Positions 40,865 through 53,486 are shown, numbered from the stretch's first letter. The stretch is DNA of 64,000 nt from Hydnum rufescens UP504 (GCA_014904985.1 MU128960.1:215241-279240), one strand, 5' to 3'. A program made the numbers and translations. Notes: a model not told the origin generated them from the letters alone.

Positions 40865-42484
40865 ATCACCTCCGTTGCCATGATCGGGTACTTGCCGCGA
40901 CCCCTCTAGCCCCTTCAATTCTCGCCCGTTGCGGCCCATATCTGGTACTTAGGTGCAGGAAGTATATATCTAGGGCTCTGTGCAAAGAGAACTCGAAAAA
41001 TCATGAAATTGTCGCTTCTTTACAGTACGTTACTCTTGAAAATGATGAGAATTTAATGGTTTTGAATCACTTGAAGTGCTTTAGTAAGTCAACAAGCCAT
41101 TGCACTGGGAAAATATTGTCTTTGAGCTGTGGACTACCCTTCTAGCAAGTCATAAATGAAATACCAGTCATACTGGAGGTGAATTGGGGTTGTAAGGATC
41201 ATGTGAGCGGCTTGCCACCAGAACAACCTCATGCCTAATTACCGCCACCTGCAGTCCCATCCCAGAGATAATCAATCCCCATTACTTCCCTCACCAATGG
41301 CCTCAATTGGGGCCAAGACCTCAATGGCTAGGAGCCCATATGTGCTTAATGGAATTTTATATTGAGTCTGGACAAGTACAATACATGATAGACCAGATAG
41401 TGATATATCCAGGTCTACCACCCCTCTGACTCATGTCTCCAAGCTCAGAAATACTCTAGATAAAGGTACAGCAAGGGTTCTATCGGTGTCAAGTGGTGGA
41501 AAGGAATGGCCGATACCATGAACTTGCCATTGCCGAAATGACCGCTTGACGCGGATCCCTTCCAAAACACTCAATTCTCCATATATTCCTCCCTAATTTT
41601 TAGACCCTGTGTAGAGTATCATTTACTATGTTTCTGCCAAGTTTGAGCACAGTCTGAGCTCTTGCACAAGCTAGAGAGCTCAGATTGTGCTCAAACTTGG
41701 CAGAAACATAGTAAATGATACTCTACACAGGGTCTAAAAATTAGGGAGGAATATATGGAGAATTGAGTGTTTTGGAAGGGATCCGCGTCAAGCGGTCATT
41801 TCGGCAATGGCAAGTTCATGATATCGGGTAGTTGCCGCCATTCCTTTCCACCACTTGACACCGATAGAACCCTTGCTGTACCTTTATCTAGAGTATTTCT
41901 GAGCTTGGAGACATGAGTCAGAGGGGTGGTAGACCTGGATATATCACTATCTGGTCTATCATGTATTGTACTTGTCCAGACTCAATATAAAATTCCATTA
42001 AGCACATATGGGCTCCTAGCCATTGAGGTCTTGGCCCCAATTGAGGCCATTGGTGAGGGAAGTAATGGGGGATTGATTATCTCTGGGATGGGACTGCAGG
42101 TGGCGGTAATTAGGCATGAGGTTGTTCTGGTGGCAAGCCGCTCACATGATCCTTACAACCCCAATTCACCTCCAGTATGACTGGTATTTCATTTATGACT
42201 TGCTAGAAGGGTAGTCCACAGCTCAAAGACAATATTTTTCCCAGTGCAATGGCTTGTTGACTTACTAAAGCACTTCAAGTGATTCAAAACCATTAAATTC
42301 TCATCATTTTCAAGAGTAATGTACTGTAAAGAAGCGACAATTTCATGATTTTTCGAGTTATCTTTGCACAGAGCCCTAGATATATACTGCCTGCACCTAA
42401 GTACCAGATATGGGCCGCAACGGGCGAGAATTGAAGGGGCTAGAGGGGTCGCGGCAAGTACCCGATCACGGCAACGGAGGTGAT
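40865..42484. mobile_element. Foldback element FB2, almost perfect palindrome
   Basis: The whole 1.62-kb unit is an inverted repeat about its centre near 41667. The left end ATCACCTCCGTTGCC is matched by GGCAACGGAGGTGAT at the right end, and the hinge is TTGCACAAGCTAGAGAGCTC between arms that both read AGTATCATTTACTATGTTTC. Arms match over nearly 800 bp each with few differences. There is no coding capacity. The arms are far more alike than those of FB1 and FB3, so this copy is the youngest or has been homogenised. Confidence 0.88.
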
Positions 42485-43190
42485 AACTAATAGTAGTATC
42501 AGTTTCGGGACGCTCCATGGTTACGGGAATTTATCAATCCCAACCGCAATGCCTCTAGCGAAATCCGCACTGCCAATAGACATTGATTTGAATTTGAACT
42601 CGGATTTGTGCAATCACTCACCAACCCCCACTACTTCCAATCACTCGCCTCGTTCGGGATGCCCTACGCGACGAAAATGCTTCTCCGAGTTGACGGTAAG
42701 CAAAGTATAACGTATCCTGCGGTGATTATCTATGTCTCTTCTGACAATCTCGAAGAGAATCAGCTGATGCCAGGCTATCCAGTACGTGTTCTTTTACAGT
42801 CCAGCCCTGATCTTGCTGCGTTCGGGTAGGATGGAGCCCTTGGCTTGATTGGTCTATATCCCATCCTTCTCAATCCCAAGGACAATACCTCCAGCGGAAA
42901 ATCCACGCTGCGCAATCACTTGCCAAACCCCACTGCCTCCAATCTCTTGCCTCTTGCGGGATGCCCTACGCGACAAAAACACTTCTCCGAGTTGACGGTG
43001 AGCAAAATATAACGTATCCTGCGGCGAGTAAGCCAACCCGACCATCGTATGAGCTGCCATCCCTAAGTAAAGGACATACGGTCAGCGTAAGAATCAGTTT
43101 CGGTATCCTATCCTCTCTCCATCACCTCTTGCAGTGTGCCTCCATACGAATGAAAATGCAAATGACTATTGAGAGCCATGTTTCTCCGGT
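42485..43190 (+). repeat. Block C, copy 2
   Basis: Second copy of the tandem units of 35668-36345. The end differs: here the frame runs on to HVSPVLQVSRDHRTYVVFAD-stop (43239) instead of joining the FB1 flank. The reading frame around GMPYATKTLLRVDGEQNITY stays open for 92 codons. Confidence 0.65.
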
Positions 43191-43849
43191 GCTTCAGGTG
43201 AGTCGGGATCATAGGACGTATGTCGTCTTTGCTGATTGAAATCCGTATATCCTCCCGTTGCGTTCCGGTTCACTCGAGTTCCAGAACAAACGGATGATTG
43301 AGAAGATCAAGAGCGACAGTCTTGCAAGTAATGATGAGGAAGAAAGCCCACCAGTCGCGTACACCACGCTTTAGCTTTATCAGCTCAAGATCATTACTCT
43401 GAGGACTCTTCGGTCTTATCACCGCATCGTGTGGATTGGAATAGATCTTGCCTGCAATCATATCGCCCAAGTGGATCCCATGTTCATCATGGGGCGACAG
43501 ACATTCATCCGTGAAGCAAGTTCGAAGACGCACTCACAGCCGATCCCTGCCATCGCTCAGCTTGCGGCGGAGATGCCGTACTCTGTCTTGTGTGGGATCG
43601 TGTACTATTTTCTGTAGTACTTCCCGACCAGGTTCAAGTTTTCCTTGTCCCGGGCTGGGACGATAGGTTGCCGCGTTCCTCAATCCCTTCTTACTTGTTC
43701 TCTTCTACATGAAAAGAATGCGTACATATTAATATATGCCTCTGTGAAATCCCTTACGAGCTCAATTGAACACAGGTAGACAGTACTTTACCTGTACAAA
43801 ATAGCCACATGACAACTGGGATTGACGCTCTGTTGCCGCTACCCGATAC
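43191..43849. other. Spacer with a minus-strand coding-like fragment
   Basis: A minus-strand frame (43533-43270) reads MRLRTCFTDECLSPHDEHGI ... VALDLLNHPFVLELE. HGIHLGDMIAGKIYSNP and LLNHPFV loosely suggest the end of a kinase-like domain, not a secure call. Otherwise nothing recognised. Confidence 0.3.
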
Positions 43850-44689
43850 ATGGCCCGGTTAGGGTTAGTGTTGCTGCGACTCGGTTTCGAGTCGACTTGA
43901 GTCAAGCCCCAAGATTGATTACAACCCAATTACAGTACTGACTTGGCTGTCAGCTCAAGTCAATTTCAGAGGAAAACAAGTACAAATACTAGTTCATGGA
44001 TAGCAAATAACGAGTACTGTGCAGAAATTTGATCCATGCCACCTTGTGAGTGCTATGATTCCCGGGCCCCCTAGGATACTATGTACAACACCCTTACCTT
44101 CGTCAATGGAATCACACACATCAAGCTTAATTCCGTGGATGATGATGGCGTGGAAATGAGTGGCAACGAGCTTGCCATTTACATCAAGCTACCAAGGTAA
44201 AGTAAACCCCTTCTACGTCTTTATGCCCTCAGGCTGGTTCTTCTTATGCCCTTCATCCGAATCATCGTTCCACATTGACAAGTACCGACACTTTCCTCTG
44301 TTCAAACCCTCTGATTTGATGCTGTTGGCATGAATCTCTAGCTACAGTTGATATTTGATCCAGAGGACAGGGGTGGCTTTTCAGTAGTATTGCTATTACA
44401 CACAAATATTTGACTCAAGGTCGACTTCGAGTCAAAGTCGAGTGAAACTAAACAGTGACATTGTCCGTGACAGACGCCGTGACTGAGTTGTGTCACAAAA
44501 ATCAAGCCAACATCGGGACAACGATAACTCCTCAACAACGCAATGTAGTGACAAGCGGTCTGCGGCAACGGCCCCGTCTTGTCAATGGTAAGTGTTTTCT
44601 ATTATTTTTGGATGACGTGTAATTGAGGGGGTCAGTCATCTACAGCAAATCGCATATTGACGAAGGCGAGCAACTTTTCGGATGTTGCG

Positions 44690-45510
44690 TATCCTTCCTT
44701 ATAGTTCACCTTGCACCCCGGCTCAACTGTAGTTATGCTCTGATTGGAAACAAACCAACGGGCAGCTCTCGCTCCTAGAGATTCAATGACAATAGTTGAA
44801 TTTCTGCATAATCTACCCGTCCGAAAGGTAAGCCCGTAAACACCGTCTTTACCGTATTGCCTCTAATTTATTGCCGTAAGGATTCCCGGAATTGGACGCG
44901 TCAGTCAGCGTATACTAAAGGAAATGAGTGTCAAGACTTGCGCTGATGTGTACACTCATCGTGCCATTATCTCCGCTGTGGAGAGACGGCTCGGATTGCG
45001 TGGTCTTTTGAAGGCATATATGGATATCTGGGGCTATTTTCGGGTGCTTTCCAGCCCCCGGCCCGCACGCTGCGAAAGTACGTCGGGGTGGAGACGTATT
45101 ACGATCTTCCATCTGCAACTTTCTTGCCCGCTAATATTGGTTCTTACAGGCCATTCAGCGCGTTCAATGATAAGGATAAACTCTCTGGAAATTGGAGAAA
45201 TTTTTCACCCCCCCTGGAGGAAGATTTGGACCCGCTGGGTGGGCGGGCCGTACCGTTACGCTCAAGTACAAATTGGATGATTTCGAAAGTATGTGCAAGA
45301 CTACATGGGAATATCTAGAGAACATTTTGATCGTTACCTTCGTGTATGAAGCATTCACTCGGGAGAAGGCACTACCATGCTACATCACCACCAAGGAGGA
45401 CATTCTAGCGGCCGGCAAAGACCTCTTCCTTTCTGAATCTCCCTTGAAGCTCAGTCTCACGGGCTTCGGGTAACCACTCCCAAAGACTTCGAACCACATG
45501 CAGACCGTGT
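44690..45510 (+). pseudogene. DNA polymerase kappa-like fragment, copy B
   Basis: Better preserved than copy A. HNLPVRK is followed by a plausible intron (GTAAGCCC..., about 44829-44881) and then, in one uninterrupted frame, IPGIGRVSQRILKEMSVKTC, ADVYTHRAIISAVERRLGL and LLKAYMDIWG. Further on, FNDKDKLSGNW, GRTVTLKYKLDDFES, ALPCYITTKEDILAAGKDLF and SESPLKLSLTGFG are present but in other frames. HNLPVRK-IPGIGRV is the HhH block of family-Y DinB/pol kappa. No catalytic palm is visible, so this is the C-terminal half of a broken gene. Confidence 0.72.
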
Positions 45511-45867
45511 TGGGTAGGTACAATTAACATTTGAGACACCTCGTTATCTTGCGGGATGTACACATTCTGACGAAATCAATACATTAGTCCCTCGGCAAGG
45601 GGAATGAACCACAAGCACATAAGCGCATGATACAAGATAACGAAGACGAAGATAGTAAGCCTTATGATTGATCATTCATTGCCCGTTGATGCAAAAATGA
45701 CTGATCAGGAAGGCGATCGCGCACAATGGGTACCGAAATAGCATATAATAACAGCTTATACTATGGTATCGAGTATCATAACATTTGACATAGCTATGTG
45801 CCCGGTGCTGTCAATTTCGATCAACGAGGCCTCAAGACCACACATCACACCTGTCCGCGCCCTGGTG

Positions 45868-47530
45868 TTAAACCTTGGAATCGATGCTTTTCAGTGCGAT
45901 AACATCCTTCGACCCCAGCACTGCGAAGTCATCCTTTGGCTCAAGTGCATCGCTGTGGTGCAGATGCCGACTGCCGGAACAGGCTCGATTTGCATTTGTC
46001 CCAGCCGAGGGCCCAGTCCTCATGTCTGGGGTAGGGATGGAGGTTCTATCGCTAATCGCATGGGGAAGATGTGACAAGGCCAAGTGGCGCCGCGGGCGGA
46101 CTGGAGGGTTTTCTGTTTCCTCCACTCCCCACGTCCGCAAGTTCAATGTCATTCGGCTGACCATGGTGGAGCCTAGGCCCATCAGGAGGAATAGACCGCT
46201 GTAAGTAACCGCTGGCTGAGAGACAAAGGGGGGGTGAGAGGATTGGTCAGGATTCCATATGTGATGCGGATAAGACGACCCACGTCTCGATGGATAAATA
46301 CGATCATGTTTACCAAGCGAGCACTGAAGATCGTGACGAAATATACAACTCCGTCACTGGTCCAACCAATCGCGAATAAATTTGTGATAGGAGGGTGGGA
46401 GGAATCAAGGATACAAACCGCAGTATGAGGCTAGCGATGGAACGTACTTCCTTCCTGTCTGGCCTGATCACTTTGTGCATCGTCATTAGGAAGACTACGG
46501 TTTCAAACAATAGCTTCGAGTCAAAGGATATGCCAATAAAGAGAAGCAGTTAGTGGAGTAGAATGATTAAGGTAGCAATACGGACTGAAGGGAGCCAGAC
46601 TACGAAGTAACTGCGTGGCAACCGGGCCGTGGGGAGGCAGACTTTCAGATTCTTTATCACTACGACCGTCCCTAGCACGAAAGAAAGGCGTCAGTATGAG
46701 TCCGCTGTCCCTTGAATCGATACCTCACTTGTAATCCCTGAAATATCTGCAGTGGCAGCGATTAATGTGCTAGTTGTACTGCACGCGAACACAATACCCA
46801 GGGCGATACCGATCGAGCGACGTGCGCCCCATAAGGCGTGTACACGGACAGCGAGAAGACTGAAACGAGTCAGAATTTGTTAGAGTAAGGAAGTCCAAGA
46901 CAAGATCATGAATATACTGGACCATTCCACTGCAATCGATGGAAATTAATAGATTGGTATTGGCAGCAGAAACTTTGACTTACACTAGCAAAAGCCAATA
47001 TATCTAGAACAGTTACTGCGAAGACTTCCTGCTTACAGCTATGAAGGATGGTATGATAGGAGGCGGGCATGCTGGGAAATATACATACCTCTATACAGCC
47101 AAGCCACGAATAAATATGACACTTCGCGAGTACATTCATTAGACAGACTCACCGGGACATCGAACGTGAAGGCGGTTATAGCTAATCATCACACCTACTC
47201 AGTTTGCGAATTCGTATGGAGGAATAGGGGCCCTCACTTATTTGGGAATTTCTAATGGGGCCGTTAGTACATGTTCTTCTTCGACAGCAGCATCACTCAC
47301 ATGAGGGCCACCAGGGAGAGGTATCGGTTCTGCCGATCGTATATCAGCCTAATGTTCAAGAGTCCAAGTTTTGTTTCACCACACCATAAGGAAACCTATC
47401 TTGACCAAGGTCCACTTCGACGGCCAAATATATTTAATCTGTGCCTGAAGGTCGGTAGATAGCTCGTAGGTGTCTGTTAGTCGACACCCACCTCATCGGA
47501 CAGAGTGAGGAAGTAATCATATATGAGAAT
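45868..47530 (-). pseudogene. DUF6533-type seven-helix membrane protein remnant, copy B
   Basis: Counterpart of 32238-33840. It starts with ILIYDYFLTLSDEV before a good GTGGGT donor (about 47491), then CHIYSWLGCIEV, VFAVTVLDILAFAS and LFLLMGLGSTMVSRMTLNLR. The first-exon block with YD-FLTLSDEV followed by an intron is the standard N terminus of the family. Several inner blocks (for example the RVHALWGARRS helix of copy A) are damaged here. Confidence 0.5.
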
Positions 47531-48079
47531 CACCAGACTGTACCGAGGAGATCAGTATTTTGGCATATGTTCGAGGGAAACCTTAAAGCCAACCCAGCGG
47601 CTGATGTAGCACCACGTCCGACAACGTATCAGTATGGCAAAATATTCAGAGACGAGGGCCTCGCACATTGGAAGTGTTGCGTCAACCCGATTTTCCGGGC
47701 AAGGATGGAAGGGGAGGCGGCAGGATCCCAGGGGACGCTCATGTACAGATCTTCTAGGGGAAGCGGCGTGAGGGAAAGAGCATCCAGTTCCAGAAAACAT
47801 TTTCACTTGACAATTATACCGGTGAGGAAATCGGGAAGGACCAGCCGAAGGCCACAACGTTGTCCATAAGGCCCCGCATTTTCCCGGAAACACATGGTCC
47901 TCCGGGATTCAAATACGCCTTGACTGGCCAAATAGTACCTAGTATTGCTGCCCTCCGGCCCCGAGCTAACATGGCACTCTGATGATTACATATTGTAGGG
48001 GAGAACTTCTAGCTCTGCAGAGTTATTGGTCGAGCGAGGCTGGCTTGTGAATTTCACGTTGGAGTATGGATTCGGAACG

Positions 48080-49112
48080 GGTGTTTGTCGATCCTTCCGC
48101 AACCGGATGCAAATACTGTTGCTACGATGCGACTCAACGCCAAGACCCTTAGTGGCCCAAAACCTCGAAAAAATCAAATTGCGAATTTGGTCCTAGACAG
48201 TTGGTCAAATTTTCATTAGACTGTTCCTTTTAAGCGGATCATGGTGGTGTACTTATCGTTAGTCCCAACTTTACCAGGACCTAGTGATGCCGCGACTCGA
48301 TTTTCGGCGACTTCCAGCGACGTTCAAGTGACTTTGTACAACTTCCAAGTCACAGCCGAGTCGCAAGTTGTGACTGCTGGCACTTTCCATATGTGCATAT
48401 AATATTCATTGCTCATCATCAAATAGACTGGCGTTTTCCACCAAATCAATGCAATTGACATCCCCACTGCAAAATACTGTTCAGTTTTGATTGGTGAGAA
48501 GCCTGCTCCATCTGCATTTCTGCGAGGTCTGTTGTCCAGCCATCCGTGAAGTTCAGGCAATTCTTTTTCAACATAACCTTTAAGGCCTCCACAATTTTGG
48601 GTTTGAGACGACTGTGCGGCTTTGTTATTGTCTCGGAGCTTGAAGAAAAAAATGAAAGTGTGAGGATCTTGGTTTAGAAATTTGGGACTGGTGTGGGATC
48701 GAGACAATGACTATTATGAACAGTCTCCTTTGTCCAGATGATTTACAAATTACTGTACAATGTCTACAGAGCCGGCTTGTTTTGACTTCTATCTTGTATG
48801 TACGGAAGTTGTACTTCTTTCTCTTTCAAGGCTCTGGCAACGTGTTTATCAATCTATATTACAGGCAGTTTCAGCAGTGCACATAGAATTCTAACATGCA
48901 GTAAGAGTAATGTACAGTTAATAACAATATAAATGCCATAGAATTGATTTGGCCGGATGCTCGCGCGGACCAAATGTATGCGGCTGTAAAGGAGAGGCAA
49001 TGCACAGTGTGACAACGACGACAACGACTCATCGCAACTACCGCTCCTTAGAAACAGGGCATCACGTGCTGTTCGGATACATCCGGTTGCGGAAGGATCG
49101 ACATACGACCCA
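48080..49112. mobile_element. TIR element inserted in copy B
   Basis: Inverted ends of 24 bp: TGTCGATCCTTCCGCAACCG... at 48086-48109 and its exact reverse complement at 49080-49103. Just outside are TTCGGAACG and TTGGGAACG, a possible 8-9 bp target duplication with one difference. Copy A lacks the insertion at the same point. The interior has no transposase but carries, at 48284, TAGTGATGCCGCGACTCG, another hAT-like terminus. Confidence 0.7.
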
Positions 49113-49344
49113 TTGGGAACGCTTGCAACCGGAGCCACCCGAACTTCACGTGATACACTGAGCAGCCGCTCCGCTACCACATTTTCACGGCCGCTTGCTC
49201 AGGGAGTTTTCTGGTTAAATTTCTGCCAAGTTATCGCCATATGGTCCTGGTTCTGTAACGTCTCATTCAACCCCTCTGTGTGGAGACCCATTCATAATAT
49301 TCCTTGAAGTCAGCTTTCTGACGGTGTTACAGTACCGTATGCCT

Positions 49345-49779
49345 GTGCTGTTCCCTCAGTCGTTGATTTCGAATGTTGGCCCTGGAGAGGTCTGTGCACT
49401 CGGTGATCCCATCACAGGCACTATTCTCTGGGCGGCCATACTGTACCAGGGGCTCAAGACACCTGTGCTAGATTTGGGCCTCGAAGGGGCATTGAGTAAC
49501 AACTGACATCTGACCCTGCAAAAACTGTGCGCTGCGGCCGATTGACACCCGTGATAGAAAGTCTAGGTTGATTAGCCGGACCAGGAGTGGCTAATTAGCT
49601 GGGTTTTCTGTTATCCGTCACTGTTATAGGTAAACCAGATACAGGGGCCCATTTGGGCATTTGAACCCAGTTTTTAAATGACCTAATTCTCATCAGTAAT
49701 TGGGACGCCTCTATACTGCTGGGCTGGTCACAGGGGCTTCAGAGGTCACTCATTCCGATCTGCTCCCTTGTCCCAATTA
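49345..49779. other. Spacer without recognised gene
   Basis: Sequence between copy B and the LINE remnant. No motif recognised. Confidence 0.4.
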
Positions 49780-51010
49780 ACCTTCAAATGGAATATCTGT
49801 CAGATCGTGCGGTAAACCGCTGGTATGAGCTCAACGAGCTCAACAAGCATAATCCAGTGATTTGTCGCCTCCCTATGGCGAAACAGAATGGACAGAAGGT
49901 GACTGATCCACTACCCATCACTCTGACCCATTATAAAGATGAAGAACTGGTGTGCTGACAGGCCCAATGCATATAAGCCTGCACGTAATGCAGTCAAACA
50001 AGCCGGAAGTAGTGTACCAAGCCTTCAGCGCAAAGCCCAAGAGAGCACAAAACTGTTCAAAACGCTTCCGTAAGCCAGTACTCGAGCTATTAGATGCTAA
50101 CAAAGACCCAGTTATCCTAATGGGGGTGGGCACCGGGACACCTCGATACAACAGGCAACGAATGAGCGGTTTTCTTTTCCAAAAGGGGTGGTGGTGAAGC
50201 AGCAGCCCACCCTGATTTTCTCTCATTATCCTATACAGGTGGCCTTTGGAAACGGAGCACTGGGCACGCAAGTGGATGTCCTCGGTCCGCAACCGCAACT
50301 CAGCCTTCCACCCTGCCAACAGGTTCAAACGAAGTCTCCGCCCAACGTCCCTGTGCTGCAAACACGGGCGAAAGACTTTTAGCCGAGTTGTCCAATGCAT
50401 GACCGGACACGCACATATAGGGTGGTACTATGCAAAGTTCGTTCCGGATGAAGAAGTCGACTGCCCCTGTGGTGAGGACCTACAGACTCGTGAACATGTC
50501 CTACAGTCATGCGTGTTGCATGAGGAATACCGCCACTTACTAGGGGGACCGACCAAGAGTGTAATGCAGCGAAAATCTTGGGCACGACGGACGATAATAT
50601 ACGCTTCGCTGCCTTTATCGAGGCTTCGGGGGCTTTTGCAAAGACGTAAGCACTGCACCATACTAACAATTGCTCACTGCCCAAGATATGTGGGAAATTC
50701 GACATACAAGACATGATATTGGGGCGGAACTATCCACTTCTCCCTCCTACCGTTTTCTCCTCCAGGAAGTGTCATCACTCTCGCGAGCGTTTCCCCCCTG
50801 CCCCCTGTCAACATTCGTATGGGTGATCAACCTGGCATCCCTCCAGGCGCACTGTTTCACTTTGATTAATCTTTATATAGCCTTTCCCCTCTATACTCAC
50901 TCATGGCTCTGTCTCGCCGCCCCACCCATCCCAGACCACACCCGCACAATGTTGATTCCACACCTCTCCGCTCACCCCCTTCACAATACCCCAATCAAAA
51001 TATTACGTTA
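49780..51010 (+). mobile_element. 3' remnant of a LINE (non-LTR retrotransposon)
   Basis: Frames include MEYLSDRAVNRWYELNELNK and GHAHIGWYYAKFVPDEEVDC followed by PCGEDLQTREHVLQSCVLHE and YRHLL. The last is the Cys-rich block (C-x-C ... REH ... C) that ends the RNase H/reverse-transcriptase ORF of many fungal LINEs. The sequence from 50790 to 51000 (RPTHPRPHPHN, STPLRSPPSQY) recurs inside the hAT-like element at 10310-11705. Stops and shifts show it is dead. Confidence 0.6.
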
Positions 51011-51742
51011 ATTCGCAGTACTGATTTGTCCTGTATTTGGATCTGGAGGTATTCACGAGACGAGGATGCCACAGGCCACTTGTTCCTGCATTGTGCCAGC
51101 AGGTGGTACGGACCCGGACGATTTTGCAAACAGCTGTAATGTTGCAACACCAACTTAACACCGTACCAACACACGCAAAAGTAAGAAATGGATAGTCGAA
51201 AAGATTATATATATCACAACCGCAACTTCTCATGCCCCGAACCAAATGAAGGAAATGAGAAGACAACGAACGAGCGACACCATCTCGTGTTGAGATGGCT
51301 TGTGTCTTTCTTGCTGTCATAAAATGAGGAAGACTCGCGTGGGTATTCGCGGCAACCAGAGTGTTGAGACAGCGGTAGGAATACTCTTGGAAGATCATAG
51401 AGCGTCCGGAGCAGTCTGCGTAGTGAACACAACAAGGGCGGAGCGGGGCGCAGTTAGAAATACAATGAAGACGACCACGAACTGTGAAGTGCCTGGCACA
51501 TCGACAGTTCTGGCTCGTATAATGGCCATCTCGTCACGGCATCAGACGCCACATGGTCCAGTTCAAATACGTTGAAAACACCATGAGCAGAACTCAATCA
51601 CGACAGCGTTGCGGGGGCAGCATATAGTGAGATCCAATATCGCATCATGTAATATACACCTTGAGAAGCGGACACGGTCAGAAGGGCTCAATAACGGATC
51701 GATGATAGAGGACATACGGAAAAGCGAGGACAAGAATAAGCA
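51011..51742. other. 3' flank of RPT3
   Basis: No gene recognised. Contains the end of the LINE-derived sequence and the presumed 3' UTR of RPT3. Confidence 0.4.
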
Positions 51743-53394
51743 CTACCGGTCTGTAGAACAAATGAACATCGTAAATAGCGATCAAGAGGTGTACTCCATC
51801 TCGAAAACTCACAGAACTCGTGGGTATCATCTGCCCTCTTGACGGTTTGCTAGAGAAGAGGGAGACGAAATTTTTTAAAGCTCCGTTCCAATTCTCGTCA
51901 CAAATAAAGTACAACACACCTTCCATGCATCTTCGAAGTCTATCGGCAACACTACATACCGGTTCTTTCGTACAGCTGGAGGAAGCGCCGTTGGATTCAC
52001 TAACGTCATTTGGTAGACTGAAACTACTCACCCTGCAATCCTGCAGCTTGACAAATAGAAGCAATCTGTGCGGAGGCTAGTTTATCTGGTCGCGACACGT
52101 CTATCACTGACAATAAGCCGACGAATCACATCGAACAAGCGGACAACCTACAGTCCTCAAGATCCACATCAGGCCCCAAATTCATTTTGGATGTAATGGT
52201 CTGGAAAATAAGACGCTTCTCCCGCCGAGAAGGCAACGGGAACTCGATCTTTCGATCAAGTCGACCTGGTCGAAGTAGTGCAGGATCGAGTGTATCTGCT
52301 CGGTTCGTTGCCATTATCACCTGTACCACGGCTGTCAGTGATAGTCTAGGTGTAATTAGCAACATATATTCACCTTAACATTGCTGCCTTGGTCGAAACC
52401 ATCCATTTGATTTAGCAGCTCGAGTAATATACGCTGCACCTCGCGGTCGGCGCCTGTTTGTGCATCGAATCGTTTCGTCGCAATTGCATCAATCTCGTCA
52501 ATAAAAATTATGGCAGGGGAATTTTCGCGGGCAAGGCGGAATACATCTCGGACCATGCGCGGCCCTTCGCCCAAATATTTCTGAACAAACTCGCTTCCGA
52601 CGACACGAATGAACGCAGCGCTGGTATGATGCGCAACAGCCTTAACGAGCATAGTCTTCCCGGTGCCTTGTAATGTGCCACGGTCAAACAAGGAATTAAA
52701 AAGGTATAACAAACCATGCAGCATACCTGGTGGACCGTAGAGTAGCACGCCTCGTGGCGGGTCGATACCGATCTTTTTGTATAGGTCAAAGTGCGTGAGG
52801 GGGAGTTCGACCGCCTCTCGGATCTCCTGCTTCTGAGTGTCCATTCCCCCAAGTCCTGGTACGAGACATCAGGCTTTTCGTCTGCGCCCAACAATGCTAT
52901 AGATGAATCGGCTTCCGGAGGTAGAATATCGACGAGCGCGTTGGAGTGCCGATGTAGCGCAACAGAGGACGATGGTTTGAGCAATTCACGATCAAGAGTG
53001 GAGAGAATACGAGCGACGTAATTCGAGCCAGTTGTTGATCCTACTATTCCTGTCTGGTGATCGATAGGTTCAAGAAATTGGCCAATTACCAGTGGTACGG
53101 ATTGGATGCGTTTCACTTCTTCTTGGGCCCGAATGAGTTCACGTTTGAGATTGGCTTGTTCATCCTTGATATAGCTTTCTTGGAGATCGAGCATCTCAAG
53201 GTGACGGGCAAGTTTCTTGTATTTGATGTAATAGTCCTCCTCTTGCAACTCTTCATAGAGAGCTTTCTTCTCTGTTAAGACAGATTCGAACGTCGGTTCC
53301 TGGCGATGCAATGATCATTAATCACATCCGACTCCACACTCATGACATCAGGATAACTTGCCTCTTTCTGGATTTGTATCCCAATTTCGTCCAT
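51743..53394 (-). CDS. RPT3: 26S proteasome regulatory ATPase subunit Rpt3
   Basis: One of the six AAA-ATPases of the proteasome base. Starts [20 protein letters not shown] (53394). After an intron: [20 protein letters not shown], the coiled coil [20 protein letters not shown], the OB region [20 protein letters not shown], then [20 protein letters not shown], Walker [16 protein letters not shown] (split by an intron at about 52670-52728), Walker [15 protein letters not shown], and [20 protein letters not shown]. The small domain [20 protein letters not shown] is followed by [19 protein letters not shown]. The final coding piece is an 8-nt exon (51750-51743) after a GTGAGT...CTACAG intron, which yields HEFYR-stop, the HbYX-type tail that docks into the 20S alpha ring. 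Shares a 92-bp divergent promoter with ELF1. Confidence 0.94.
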
Positions 53395-53486
53395 CGTGCT
53401 TTCTAGAAGTGAGAAGGTTACGACGCGTGTGTGCGGATACAAAGCGGTAAGTTCCGGAGTTCTACCGTGACCAGACGACACAATAC
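53395..53486. promoter_or_regulatory. Divergent promoter between RPT3 and ELF1
   Basis: 92 bp between the two start codons. I looked for the yeast proteasome element GGTGGCAAA and did not see it. Confidence 0.45.

Larger units (their letters stand above)
43850..49344. repeat. Segmental duplication, copy B
   Basis: Direct-orientation partner of 30095-34660, longer because of an inserted TIR element at about 48080-49112. The match ends at TACAGTACCGTATGC (49331-49345), the same place as at about 34650 in copy A. Confidence 0.9.
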
